64,000 nt of DNA from Bremia lactucae (GCF_004359215.1 NC_090621.1:278962-342961), one strand, 5' to 3'. Positions 21,280-33,790 are shown, counted from the stretch's first letter. Notes: generated by a model not told the origin, from the sequence alone. Numbers and translations: made by a program.

Positions 21280-22850
21280 CCCAAATTTGAGCCGGCTGGG
21301 CAAATCAACAGTGAGCATAAGACCACTGTTGCGACAATAATTGTTCCGTCACCAACATAACTTGACGACGATAGAATAGCCTATTAAGAAAATAAAGATC
21401 TTAAAGTTTGATGGATAAACTATAAGTTATATTACAATACTTCTAAAAAGGGTTGTCATAAGTGTATCGATCTTCAACAGATCCATACATATCACGCAAT
21501 GGCTTACTATATTACACAGCCCTTAGTGGCGACACACCTCTTGTCATCACCCCCACCCATGATAATTTGCGATTTCGCATCATCTATGAGTTCCAACACG
21601 TGGTCACGTGAGGTAATTTATCTCACGATGAGCCGGGATATCTACTGGCCTCGCCATCATGAATTTGTCCACAAGTAAATACGCGCTCGTGAAATTTGTC
21701 AACGTTTGAAGCCTAGTACTTCATCCCGTGCTTCAATACAACCTCTGACTGTTTCGGCAGAGTGTTAGCATTCCGTATCTATGGACTTCGTCTTTGATTT
21801 TCCCGAAGACGGTCAAAATAATAATGGTATTCATGTTTTTGTTGATCGTTCAGGCAATATGATACATCTTGCTGCAGTCCCGGAGTCGATCACAGCAAAA
21901 GACTGTGCTCGTGTCTTGATTGACACGATTTTTTGACTCCATGGGGTACTCCGTAAACTGATCTCGGGTCAAGATCTCCTGTTCACAGCGGATCTTTGGC
22001 AGTCTGTGCTCAAATCACTTGGAACACAGTTGAAAATGTCAACTTCTGATCCTATAATAGATGGTCAGACAGAACCTGCAAATCGTATCGTCGAAGAGAT
22101 ACTTCGCAGATACGACCACTCTTTAGGAGTTGAAGCGAAACTTGCCGATATCACAATTTGCCATCAGTAACAATTAGGTGCATGCATATATAAAGCAACA
22201 CCATATCTCGTGAATGTTTTATGCCCACCTTGTTTGAGAATAAGTCTAGTTCAAGGAGGGGAGAGACTCGCTCGAGCAAAGAGGCTTGCTCATTGCGCAT
22301 TGACTCAACAGTCAATGCGAAGGATGCAAACGTTGGTGCAATCAACATTAAAAAGGCATAGCGAAAAGGCTATTGACGACTTCAATAACGATACCTATTT
22401 ACTCAGCATTGAAAACAATTATGTTATTGAGAATAATAAAGATTAATCTTAAGCGGATGATAACATTTCCGCAGAGCGCACCGGTCGCACTGAAGACAAA
22501 AATAAAACCAAGTCAGCAGGTAAATTCCTGTTGGCTAGAGAATCAGTGGTCTGCGTCGTACGGGATTTCATCGCTTATGCGGTGGCACGACAGAAACGGA
22601 ACTCTGACAAAAGAAAAAGCGAACATTCTTTCATTTGATGTGGATGACCTATTCCTACTGTCTACGGTAAATCTACCAAAACACATAGTGACGAATATAG
22701 GCAAAAATAAATACCGCCCAGGTATTTTATTTTTGCCTATATTCGTCACTAGGCTCGTTCCGTGTACTGCACCGACAAGGCAATGCATACACGATCGAGC
22801 TGTCTCGTACGATACGCATCCTACGTTTTATGTCGGCCGTCTCCGTCCGT
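21280..22850 (+). pseudogene. Integrase and C-terminal tail of C
   Basis: Segments seen in shifting frames: YWPRHHEFVHK-like zinc-binding end at 21640, MDFVFDFPEDGQNNNG-like core start at 21780, VDRSGNMIHLAAVPESI at 21840, a DGQTEPANRIVEE segment at 22060, then the tail STVNLPKHIVTNIGKNKY at 22650-22710 and DTHPTFYVGRLRPFHPH at 22810-22862. The tail is disrupted by the inverted repeat at 22687-22750. Confidence 0.78.
22687..22750. repeat. 29-30-bp inverted repeat in the C integrase tail
   Basis: Arms 22687-22715 and 22721-22750 are reverse complements apart from one extra base, with a 5-base loop. Families A2 and A3 have normal integrase-tail sequence at this place, so the right arm is a copied-back insertion or replacement. 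Confidence 0.9.
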
Positions 22851-24596
22851 TCCATCCCCACAAGGCTTCGTCCGATTCTAAATCACTCCGGAACGGTCTA
22901 AATCGTCTTCCAAAGCCTGATGGTCCCGAGCTAAAGCATGATTGTCTCGGGACAGAGTTTGGTGCTCTTATACCAGACGTTCCACTTAATCCTCCAAGGA
23001 GGAGATCTTTTGATCCGAAGATGAGATTTTTTCGAGCTGTCATCACCTCCTTTTCAAGGGACTGATGAGTCCCTACGTTTGACCGTTGACCAGTCGCAAC
23101 CTGCGCACAATCTCTCAGTTGGTCACGAGAAACATCATCAACCGTCACCGCATACTCGCAGCGACGAGACCGCTCGTGATCAATGTCCTCCTTCCAATAA
23201 TAAATGGTGTAATTCAAATCACGATGTTGATTTGGGTTCGTCAAACGAGGCGAACCCGACTCTTTTTTCTTTTCAACATCCATTGACGGATTCGAGTGGC
23301 AGGAAGCGTTTTCTTTTTGAAAGCTTCTCGAGCCACCGTGAGGTAAAGGGGGCTCAAACGATGCATCTCGTTCGTTGGCGAGTGTGTCCTCCCTCGCATG
23401 ATAGTTGAGAGCCTCGTTTCCAACTAATGTTGGACGTTTCGGGCCTCGTCTTGCAGTACGTAGAGACCCATCCTCCTCGACAAAAGCTCCATCGGATTTT
23501 TTATTTACGAGCGCTTCCCGCGCTCGTAAAAATATTGGATGTTTTCAATTCCTTGACGCATCTCGCAAGGGATAAGCCTCCTCCAATGAGAATCTTTACG
23601 GAAATATGCTTCATTAGAAGCATGACCTGCACCCTGAAAACAGCATGGGCATGAGACCCCCATGAGAGGCAAGGTATCCCTACCTCTCTAGACAAACGGT
23701 GCAGCTTGTAGCGCGCACCGACTACTGTCCGTTTCTCGAATCGTTCCCAGAAAGTGTTCAGCTTGTCAAAGCAGATCTCACGATTTATGTTTTGCAAATT
23801 TTCTACAAAGGCTGTCCAAGCTTATAACAAAGGTTTGATATCCTTTGCCCGCTTAGAAGAGTACCACCGATGCCAAAAAAAAAGGCATTGATGAAAATTC
23901 CGTCTCATCCTTACTGGACTTGTGAAGCCTGGATGAGGCAAATAACGGAATATGATATCGATCGTTGGTCATATCAGACGAACGAGCTAAGTTATCCTTA
24001 CAGTGCAACCAAGGCCTCTTTTCAGGAGCGAACCGCAACGCATTGCGGTCCCTCTCCTGCTCGCATGTTAACGTTGGCTTGGCCCTTGGAGCAATCCCTA
24101 GAATCACTCCTTTCCTGGTGATGAAAACTAGCACGACCAGCAGCACCGATCCCTCCGCGATAACTTAGCTCCTAGTGACGCATACTAACGTCACCAGAGT
24201 GATCTTCGCCCACGGAGTCATCATCAGATGACTACACACCAAAGAGGTCCGACGAGTCGAGCAACCTCGTCATCACTTCTCTGATTGTCGCGTTCGACCG
24301 CAAAAGTTTTAGCGGACTCGGCTCCGGGTGATCCGGCGGTCTTTATAGTAGCCGCTAAGTCGGGCAATGCCGGTGACTTGGTCCAGTCACCTACAATGAC
24401 TTGTCACCGTCACCTACAATGTCATCAACAAATGACATATTCTAGTCACCTTCAATGGGCGTAAGTGGTGACGTATTCTCTACAGTGGACGCATCAGCGT
24501 CTACTGAACATTTGTATTACCAACAGCTGCACTGATTCGTGCAGTTGCCAGCTTCGTGGCCTCATGGGCCACGCGCACAGACTCGTTTGTCGCCAT
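22828..24596 (-). pseudogene. Antisense ORF (aORF) of C
   Basis: The start at 24596 opens MATNESVRVAHEATKLATAR, 140 bp inside the 3' LTR and opposite in direction to pol. The A2 counterpart begins M-FNKSVRCANSAAPSAVV, with SVR-A at the same place. Further blocks align with A2/A3: ARYKLHRLSREVGIPCL at 23690-23730, and a C-terminal RDQLRDCAQVATGQRSNVG at 23060-23110. The end overlaps the integrase tail. Stops make it non-functional. Confidence 0.58.
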
Positions 24597-24735
24597 ATTG
24601 ATTTTAGTCAAAATCGATAAAGCAGATAAAATTTGTATTTTGATTAAAACCGATAGCGCAAATTTACAGGAAAAAATTAATAGTATTTCCTGTCACCCTG
24701 CATCATTCACTACAATGATTGTTGGTTAGGGGTGA

Positions 24736-25150
24736 TGTAACGGGGTGTCCCGTTAGATAAGTATTATTTTCTATAAAAGGAGTGATAATATCATTTTCTA
24801 AAAGAGGAGTAATAAATATTATATCCTATGAGAGGAAATAAATATAGAAGGACAAAATTGTTATCGTTATTAATTGTGACTAAAATAGTTCCAATATTAC
24901 CAAATTTGGTAATTTTATTGATGCAGTAAGACATAAGCTCTATTGATTATTCGATTTAAGTCTAAATCAACCCCGTCAATCGTTATAAGACACGATTGTA
25001 CGGTGCACCATACTTAGTCAGCTATTAACATAATAAGTTCAGTAGTAGATAGAAGATCGTTACGTAGAAAACTAAATATATTAATACAATTTTACTATTT
25101 CCTAATTTCAAGCCTTTGAGAAATCATCATTACTTCGAAAACCGTCAAAC
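24736..25150 (+). repeat. 3' LTR of C (3' end uncertain)
   Basis: It starts TGTAACGGGGTGTCCCGTTA right after purine tract GGTTAGGGGTGA. The first 20 bases can fold into a 7-bp hairpin (24738-24755). A related but truncated stretch is at 57604-57700. I could not fix the downstream end. Confidence 0.55.
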
Positions 25151-25199
25151 GTATTCGGCAATGACACTTCGCGTCGCGAAAAGCGAAGTTGGTCCCCGT

Positions 25200-26600
25200 C
25201 TGCCAACTTGACGATGACTTATCCAGGCCCCTCATGGACCGGAATGCTGGAAGTCAGCATCGATAAACACGTTTCACGAAAGAAAATCTTCGTCACTCCT
25301 CAGTTCAGGAGCGCTCATAAAGGTCGCCGGACACCGGCAACATGCAAATTGACAATATTAGACGTAAATCACGACTTGTAGAGGTGGCATTTAACCGTGC
25401 ACACACCACGTGGGGGCTGGAAGGTCTGGCTGCCACCGAAGGACCCAGACCTCCGTTCAAACCAGTAGGGCGACCTGCACTTACTGGTCTCGACCGTTTT
25501 TGAATGCGGCCGGGGCAGCGCCCTCATGATGAGCGTCCACTACATACGCCGACATCAGCGCTGGCGCGCGGTATTTAGCCGCGCGATGCCCTGGTTCCCG
25601 ACAGCTAAAGCAAACCATTTAACGCCCGATGCGGGTATCGCCCTTATACGGAGTCGCACGTTGTCGGTCTCCCGACGACTCAATCGCGTCGATCTTCATT
25701 AGTTATCCAGAGGGCAGGAAACGATGACAACTGAAGGCTCGGTATAAGCCTTCGTGACCCTACGTCCTGTCGGAGGGCAACAGCAAAGGCCTCTTCCAAT
25801 GTCGCTGGCTCCGCTCGCTCAAGCGACAAGCGGGTCTGCCCCTCACGCATGTCGTCCGTAAATACACTCACCTGTATGTACCTGTCCATGGGAGGTGCGG
25901 TGATACACGATGCCAGATGGCGAGTCATCTGCACGTATCGCGAATCGACATTTTACCCAGTCGCATGGAGAGGAATCTTGAGTGCACCATGTTCTCCTCC
26001 TGTAGTGGCTCGGAGGCAAGCAGAAGATTATCCTGGATGGCATTCATGGTGGGGATCGCGTGCTAGTCCACGACGAGCTTACCAAAGGTCCATTTCTTGG
26101 ATTTTACGGTGAGACGGGAAAGAAGGAAGTAGGCCTTCGACTGGGGTGTCTCGACGAGCCTCGATTCGACGGCGATGTCGACTTCTCGGAACCATCGACT
26201 GCGACAATCTATCCTGATCTTTTTTTTGCGTTAAAGAAGGTTCCAATCTTCACGTAATGGTTCCGTGAAGATCCCGATGGAGTCAAAGCTCGCCGATTGG
26301 ATTCGAAGAGCTCTCGTGCCATGAACTCATGTATGACGAGTCGGTATGCGTCGAGGGTCGCTGATGTCATCAGCGGCGCGACGAACGCCTCTCCCGATAT
26401 CGCCGCGAGGGGACTAAGGGCATCCAACTCAACACCACTGAGATGAAGGAAGTTCGCGCGTTCCAGAAGCCATCTGGAGCGTCGAAATACGATTATACGC
26501 TCATCCCAATTCGGGCTTGGGAAGGACTACTAAGTGCTACCAGTTATAACGGGACTAGAACGTCCCGTCACTAGCTTTTACGAACACTTAAGGAAGCCTT
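25200..26600 (-). pseudogene. Gag remnant of another LTR element (E)
   Basis: The minus strand at 25680-25934 encodes a gag segment with FTDDMREGQTRLSLERAEPA and TLEEAFAVALRQD, typical of chromovirus-type gag. Following it at 25550-25630 is a zinc knuckle reading CFSCREPGHRAAKY, whose last Cys is lost. Upstream sequence to 26600 is the broken gag N-terminal part. G+C content is higher than in its neighbours. No pol is attached: A2 lies on one side and the C LTR on the other. Confidence 0.65.
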
Positions 26601-26745
26601 TAGCCCAAGTATTAGGTACCAAGTAAAATTCAGTTAACATAATTTTACCATGATTTTTAATCGTACTAAGTACGATCATGTTCCCGCTTTTCGGGAACCA
26701 CTTATTTTCAGGTAATTTTCCATTGGTCCTTCAGTCTCCTGGCCC

Positions 26746-26750
26746 CCAAT
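26746..26750. repeat. Target-site duplication of A2 (left), CCAAT
   Basis: The 5 bases before the A2 3' LTR are CCAAT. The same 5 bases follow the other LTR at 36805-36809. Confidence 0.85.
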
Positions 26751-27176
26751 TGGAACGGAGAACTGCCGACTTGTACTACTTCAGTATAAGTCCACTTTGC
26801 ACTGCTCGAGTGCAAGTGATGCCACACGTCACTTCACGCACACTAGAACAAGCAGATAAAGACTCTCTTTAAAACACTTGCTTTAAAGAGGGTTATAGGT
26901 AAACTGTATAAAAAATAATTAAGTTTTTCGTTTCTATCTAAATAAAACGAACTATATGCGAACACAACACATGAAATAAAGTCTTATCTCTCTTTGCGCA
27001 CGTCCAGTGCTGACTGGACCGCGTAGCAAGTAGATATAGTGGCCTTTATCTACCAATGGATAAGCTTTCTGGATATTACTACGCAAAGTAATATTTTCCA
27101 AATATTACCTTCCTTAGATAATATATTATTGAACACCCTTTAAGTATTAATTTCATGCAACAGTACACCCGTTCAA
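26751..27176 (-). repeat. 3' LTR of A2 (426 bp)
   Basis: In plus reading it starts TGGAACGGAG and ends CCCGTTCAA, mutated forms of the TGTAACGGGG/CCCCGTTACA ends. On the minus strand it is preceded by the purine tract AGGGAGGGGTGA (27177-27188). Confidence 0.88.
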
Positions 27177-27291
27177 TCACCCCTCCCTGAAAAGACAATG
27201 ATTCTGACTGTCATTTGGATAGAGTGGTCACGATAAGACCACTCTATAAAAAATGATGTTGATTGGTCAGAACATTTTTTAATTCTATCGT

Positions 27292-28910
27292 ATGTTTAAC
27301 AAGTCCGTGCGGTGTGCGAATAGTGCGGCGCCTTCGGCTGTGGTACATGCAGCTGCGGGCGACGCATTATTGTCTCTTGCGGCAGACGTTTCGTCTGCCG
27401 TGGTATCATCTTCTCCCGCAACACTAGATGTTGCGGGTGCACGGGGTGAGTCACCACGTGAATGCGACCCCTCTATGGAGGTCGACTTCGAATGGGAGTC
27501 GGACGAATGGGCAGACTTGGGGAGAGCACAGCGTTCGCTATAGCATGCTTGGTTCCGACGATGACGATGATTCCTCATCGCCAGCACCGTCTCCCGTGCC
27601 GTCACCCGCACTTATCTTTGTGCGTGGTGATGACGATGACGTAAGCCCTCGTAATAAAAGTGGTATCCGTCCTTTAGGATACCACTCAGGGGGGCGTAGA
27701 CAATAAAATGTCTCGTCATGCTGAGAAGAAGCCGTTTTTTTGCTTTAACGGCTAGTCAGTAGTTTGTCTGGAGAGAATACTCCTCACAATAACTATCCCT
27801 TATTTATTGCGACGGAGCTACATGGCCTTCTAAGCATCGATGGTATGGTGGCAACAACAAACGAGATAAAATCCTGTTGATCCAAGCCTGGGGCGCGTTT
27901 ATTCGCAATGTCAAAGACATTGGACGCGAAGCCTGGCTTCAAAGACTTAACGCGAGTCGCGTAAAGTCTGATAAATGATTCAAACCAGTGCAAGGTTTAA
28001 ATTGCAACGGTTGTCTTGTGAGGCAGGACTATCATGCCTCACGTTGAGTGATACCTGTCCGTGTTCTGTCGACAACTCGAAACGAGTGAAAGAGAATGTG
28101 TATTCCATGGGAAGGGCTCGCATCTCTATCGATATGCGCGACGCGATTGACGTTTTGTAATCAATTTACAAGCGCCTAGGGCGCTTGTTTTCCGAAGGAC
28201 CTTCTGATCCATCGGATGGGTCTCGTCATACTGACGGACGAGGCCCTCAACGCCAACAACTAACTGGGAACGAGGCTCCCAGCTGTCATCCGAAGGTGGA
28301 CAACCGCGCCAGCGAAAGGATAATTCCTTCGCTACCCATTCACATCACGGTGATTTAAAATACGTTCCACAAGGAAACGTTGACCACCGTGGGAATCCAC
28401 TTATAGTTGTGGTGAAGGAGGTTAAATTATATCCGAACCGTTTGTCAGATCTAGAGTCGAAGATCGACAAACTCGATCGCTTCCTACATGTATTCGAGGA
28501 GGGTCTTGCACACGAGCGCGGTAAGCGTCACTCTTTGGAGCAGACGGTGCAGGCTCACTGCATCGAACGGTGGGATAAACGTTCAGAGACTGTGTACTCA
28601 ATGTTGGAGTACAAACGGAAGTACCACGCTTTTTTTTTCGTGATGAGCTGTCGTCAGCTCATCGTTGTTTGAAGGATCTTCGAAATCGACATGGAATCTC
28701 CAGGTTCAGCATGAGAATCTGGTTCGTGACCACAAGACTCTTTTAGGGATTCTTGAAATGGATGGTCAGATCCGTCCTCTGAAGAAACTACGTACTGATG
28801 GTACAAGCGGAGCCAGCCAACGTAATATATACGATGCGTCCGCATCCTACGTGGCAATACTATTGTATACGCATTGCCTCTGCGATGCAGTACACGGAAT
28901 AACCCAATGA
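27292..28910 (+). pseudogene. Antisense ORF (aORF) of A2
   Basis: It begins with ATG at 27292, 116 bp inside the 3' LTR, on the strand opposite to pol. The N-terminal 84 codons are open: Ala/Ser/Val rich, then acidic (MEVDFEWESDEW). A shifted frame continues with DDDDDSSSPAPSPVPSPAL (27565-27625). The C-terminal part (28400-28760) reads RLSDLESKIDKLDRFLHVF and a long helical, probably coiled-coil stretch. From about 28650 it overlaps the integrase tail. It contains stops. Homologous frames exist in A3, C and, more distantly, B. No known family recognised. Confidence 0.62.
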
Positions 28911-30060
28911 ACTTGGGTAATAGTTTACTGCTATTCTCAATATTGACTACGCGCTTAGGTAAGTTTACCGTGAGAGAGAGTAGTACTAGGTCACTTATTT
29001 AAAATGAAAGAACATTTGGTCTGCCATGTTTGTCTGGGCTCCGTTTCTGACGGTCCACTGCGTTAGCAATGGAATCCTGTGCGAAACGGACCACTGATTC
29101 TCGAGCCAGCAAAAATTCCTCTGCTGACTCATTTGTGTTGTCTTTCCAGTGCGCTTTGTGCGCACTGCCATGAGATCTTTCTCATCTTCGATGTCGATAA
29201 CTTAGATATCGACATCATTCGCGGCGTTATTAACTTGAAAGCGTGATGAGCATGAGCCAGGAATGGTGTTGCTCGTGCGAGTCCACCCCCTCTTAAACTA
29301 AAGGATCCCTCTAATTGGGTGGGTTTGCGTTGTAGACGCATGCACCGAATTATTGATGGCAAACTCGACCATAGGTAAGAACTCGCTCCGATTCAGATAC
29401 GATTGGACGTAACCTCGAAGTATATCTTCGAGGACGCAATTACGCGTTCCATCTGACCATCTGTCTCTGAATGATCAGAAGCTGACATAGTCGGCCGTGA
29501 TCAGATCTCTCGGAGCACGGATTGCCAAAACCCCGCCGTGAACCGTGGATCTCTATCCGAGATTAGTTCACGGGGTAAACCGTGGAGTTTAAATACCGTG
29601 TCGATGAAGACACGGGCACAGCCCGGAGCCGTAATCGACTCTAATACTGCAACAAGATTAACCGTCTTGCTGAATATGTCTACAAAAACAAGGATTCCTT
29701 ATATTTTTTATCGTCTGTGGGAAATCCGAAGACAAAGTCCATAGATACGGACTGCAAACATTCTGCCAAAAGTGATAGAGGTTGGACAGGTGCACGGGAT
29801 GAAGGGCGAGGCGTCACCCGTTGACATACCTCGCAAGCGCGAATGTACTTGCGCACGAACTGATGCTGGCGAGGCCAGTAAAAGTCGTGACTCTCTGTGA
29901 GCCTAGTATTCCCACGTCCACGATGCCCACTTGTTGGTGCATCGTGACATCATACATGATGCGCAAACGCAAGTCATTGTGAGTTCGGACGACGACACGT
30001 GGAATGTCGCTGGCAACGGCTGTTTAGTGCAGTAAGCCGTTGTGTGTTCTGTATCGATCG
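28654..30060 (-). pseudogene. Integrase and C-terminal tail of A2
   Basis: Minus-strand pieces: zinc-binding and core segments at 29500-30060 (homologous to A1 9300-9900), a DGQMER segment at 29440-29460, the core end at 29130-29362, and the tail LPRRMRTHRIYYVGWLRLYH at 28800-28860. Frameshifts between blocks. The tail region is also coding-like on the other strand (aORF). Confidence 0.8.
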
Positions 30061-30424
30061 GATGACGATCGATTTGAAGCCGTTAAATCTTTAAGATATT
30101 TATTTGATGGATTCATCAGATAATCCATTAAAAGCAGACGGTATTTTTTTCTGTGAAGGCTTTCTTTATGTCATCAAACAAAGTTGATGACGGAACACTC
30201 GTAGTGAGAGCTGCAACAGTGGAATGAATTTCACTGTTGGCGTGCGCAGCCGACTCGAAATCGGGGGTTTACTAGATATATACATGCAAATGGTGTTTTT
30301 TTATAGTCGGCGTGATAACGCATCAGCGACGACATTAAGTCGTTCTGGTTTGTATTCCACAAAAGATTATATTTTGCGAAGAAGGATAGCCACCTCGCCA
30401 TTCTTTGCGAGAGGTGTGGGCTGT

Positions 30425-31560
30425 TTACGGCCTGCGTAATGACGCGTGGTTCGTATATAAGATGAACGGTCTATTTCCGAAAAGATAGACCCTAAACTTA
30501 GCCAGTGCATATTTCATGTCAAGGAATTCTTTGTCATGCACTGGGTAATTGCGTTCAGCTGGTTGCAGCTGACGCGATATGTAACAGACGACGCGCTCCG
30601 CGCTGTCTGTATCGAATTGCACTAACGCATAGCCGATTGCAAAATCGCTGGCGTCACAGACCACACGGAATGGTCTGTCTTGATCTGCAGCTGCCAAGAT
30701 GGGCGATTGCTTCAAGCTTGGCTTGATATCTTCAAATGAACGCTGACAATCAGCGTTCCATAACGATTTCTCGTCTTTTTTCAAGAGACAAGAGAGATGA
30801 ACTGTTATTTCGGCATAATTGCGTGAGTATTTGTGCAAGTACACCGCTAGCTCAAGTGACTTTCTAGTCCCTTGACATTGGCTGGAATTGGCCAGTCGGT
30901 AATTGCCTCGATATTTTCGGTCTGAGGGCGCACGCCGTGTTTACTAATGATGCACTCAAGAAGTGGTATTTCGGTTGCAGCGAATATAAACTTCTTGAGA
31001 TTTGCGTACAACTTATGCTTTCGCATAAGTGGAAGAACTAGACGAACGTGAGCTTTATGGACTTCCACGTCCGTCTTTCTGTCCAGAGCCCGGCTATGGA
31101 CGGTACATCATCAAAGTAACTCGGTGCGAATTTTCGCACCGGACTCAACAGATTCGTTACGCATCTGTTGAATGTTGTATGGGCGTTACTAAGCCCCTGT
31201 GGAATTACTAGCCAATCCCAGAGCATTCCACTGGAAGTGTTCACTGCTGTGTACTGAACGTCCCGGTCACGCATAAGGATCTGATATAATTCATCCATAT
31301 CATCAATAGACGAAAAAGATAGTACTCTTAGATATACCATCGATTACGTCTTTTTTAGGTATCGGCATTTGAGCCGGTACCGTTGCAGCATTCAATTTAT
31401 TGATTGGGTGCACTATCTGCAACCCTCCCGTGGCCTTTCGCACACAGAAGATTGGAGAGCTATGTGTGAAGGTTGGCTCCCTTTCATGGGCCCGCGTTTA
31501 ATCGATCGATAAAGAATTTATCGATCGCAAGTACTTGTTCTTGAGGCAGTGGCCACTACT
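30425..31560 (-). pseudogene. RT-RNase H remnant of A2
   Basis: RT palm at 31038-31340 contains SYFDDV (YxDD catalytic motif) and MLWDWLVIPQGLSNAHTTFN. RT thumb lies at 30847-31068. RNase H at 30425-30844 is the best preserved block: FRVVCDASDFAIGYALVQ, HDKEFLDMKYALAKFRVYL and YTNHASLRR. A frame break and a stop separate palm and thumb. Confidence 0.87.
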
Positions 31561-31589
31561 TCATGACCTAGTACTTCGAGCCCGGTTTG

Positions 31590-32980
31590 ACCTCGATCTC
31601 ATGTCGAGTGCCTATATCTTTAGGCAACTCGCATGGAACTGCTTCAGAAAATACTTTTATGAAGTCCATCAAATCCTTGTATAAAGGATTTGTCTTAAGT
31701 GACTCTCAGGATTGCGTAGTATATCTCAATCCGAGTCTTCACATCGAGGGCAATTTCTTTCATCGATAAGCTGCTGCGAACATGTTCGTTCTCTCCAAAA
31801 ATAATCGCTTATCGAATATCGGTTACGTATTTGTCTTCTGTGACGAGTGCACAAATCTGCTTGATTCTAGCGCTATGGAGATCTCTCAAGATCCGTTTAG
31901 GTTCTAGTGTTGGAAGTACGTGGGGACTTATTCCCTCAACGTCCTCCGGCTGTGATTGCGCTATCACAGTCGAGTCCTCTACGGTCGACTCTCTACTCGA
32001 CCCAGCATCATCGTGTTGTCCCTTTTAAGCAACTGGTATATTCCTTTGAATGTCGCCTGCTAGGCGTACACTCATGTCTCAATCCACTCGACTTATTCGA
32101 GTGGTGGACCTTCGGCGCTGCCTGTGCACTCGCAGCTGACTCCACAGTGTGATTAGCAATCACACTGGGATCTTGTGCGGTTGTACTAACGACCGTAACA
32201 CAAGTGAGGCCATCGCACGCACTCGTAGTACATCTACACAGTTGTGGACGCTCCAAGACGTTCATCATATGGCCATCTGATGAACAAGTAGAAGGCGTCT
32301 TTACGGATCGATGCTGCCAGCTAATATTTGGATTATATTTTCTGAGCCAAGGTAAATCTAGGATGACATCAAATTTGTTATCCAAGTCCAGTACAATGAA
32401 ATTATCATCGTACTGTAAATCTTTTAATGTATTTGAAATTTCACTACGCGTTTGTTCACTATTATCGATGCGCCTGTCGCTAGACGCACCGTCATCCTCG
32501 TTAGAGGGATGTCGCGCTCAACATATTTGAGCCAACGACCCTCAAGCGTCTGGCGACGAATGAAGTTATACGACGCCCCACAGTATACTAAAGCTCCAAG
32601 TGACAAATTATCTGCCACTTTTAACTTCAAGGTGATAAGGGAAACCTCATCGCCAGGTGCAGAGACTCATAATGATTGTGTGTCTGGAGCAACTTTAGTC
32701 AAGAGATTTGCAAACTCTTCTAAGGTTGCTGGATCAGTAGGGCGTTGCACCCCTACTGACCCCGCTCATTTTTTGGCGGTCCGCCTCGCTGTTGCGATTT
32801 CAAAACAACGTCGGACCCGCGACCGTTGCCCTTTCTTGCCTTCGGTCCATAATTACGTTCTGGGTGTGGGGCACTGAACTCATTAGCGTAGTGTCCTAAC
32901 TTTTGACAGCGATTGCATTTCTGCAATCGCTTATTGTTTAAAAAGCGAGGTCTCTCGCTTTCGACGTAAGAGAGGTCCAT
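31590..32980 (-). pseudogene. Gag knuckle, protease and linker of A2
   Basis: Knuckle at 32753-32980: CNRCQKLGHYANEFS, where the last Cys is lost. Protease at 32424-32660: LGALVYCGASYNFIRRQTLE, where the catalytic DSGAS reads YCGAS, so it is inactive. C-terminal protease motif FDVILDLPWLRKYNPNISW is at 32300-32385. The linker toward RT (31590-32290) is broken but aligns with A1 6900-7840. Confidence 0.8.
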
Positions 32981-32999
32981 GGGTTCTAGACCTCCTAGC

Positions 33000-33790
33000 T
33001 CGTGTCGTCTTGGAGGACGATACGATGGCGAACTAGCTTTAGCCTGTCTATGTTCAAGCTTATGCCCAGCACATACGACTTTTAGCGAGTTGTATCACAA
33101 ACAACCCAGTTCATGAACACACGTTGATTGCGGTGTTCATGCAGGAGGACTTTAGCTTGCACGCTTGCCTTGCTTGAGTTTCAGAAGCTCAGATCGAGCT
33201 CTGAACTCAGCCCTAGGTGGTTCAAATGTCTGTTTGAGCCGGGCTTTAAAGCCTTTAGTGACCCAAAGACATATGGGTTGCGCAACTTAAGGTATAGTGC
33301 TCAAGTTTTGGCACGACCTGCCAAATTTGATTGAGCAAATGCGACTTGCATTTGCTCGTCGACGATATGACGAGTCCTTATGGCATCGTCCACTCGACAA
33401 ACCATCTTAAAAGGGAGTTTCTTTTGGCTCCCCTATATCTATCTCTAAGGTTTCGGGATGACGCGTGTGCGTCATCGCACGTACGGTCTGTACCTATTGT
33501 AACCTCAACAGTTCTGCCTGTTGAGAGTTTTGCTGATTAAGCAAGGCTACCTTCTCCTTCGCCTCGTCAAGTTCATGTTGTAAAAACTTGGCGATGGCTG
33601 AATGGAGGGCATATCTGTCCAAACTGGACAGCATGGCCAAGATGGCATCATTCTTTGCGGTCGAACTCATTCGTTCGACCGCACTCCTTTCTATGTCACT
33701 TAGAAAGGAGTAGCTATCACGCGGACGTGGTGCACATTTCCATTATCATCGAACATGTCCAGGTTTGATGATAGAAGTGTGGTCTTTGGA
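33000..33790 (-). pseudogene. Gag (capsid part) of A2
   Basis: It is homologous to the A1 gag in inverted orientation. The same series of hairpins is seen (for example arms ACTCCTTTCT/AGAAAGGAGT at 33681-33715 and CTCAACAG/CTGTTGAG near 33505-33530). A deletion near 33130-33150 removes part of the gene relative to A1. Confidence 0.72.

Larger units (their letters stand above)
20330..25150 (+). mobile_element. LTR retrotransposon C (family C), 5' truncated
   Basis: Plus orientation: RT palm from 20410, RNase H, integrase with tail to 22850, then a 1.9-kb region bearing the antisense ORF. A purine tract (24727-24735) and a 3' LTR starting TGTAACGGGG at 24736 follow. The 5' LTR, gag and protease are missing. 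Proteins resemble family A but the LTR differs in sequence. Confidence 0.78.
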
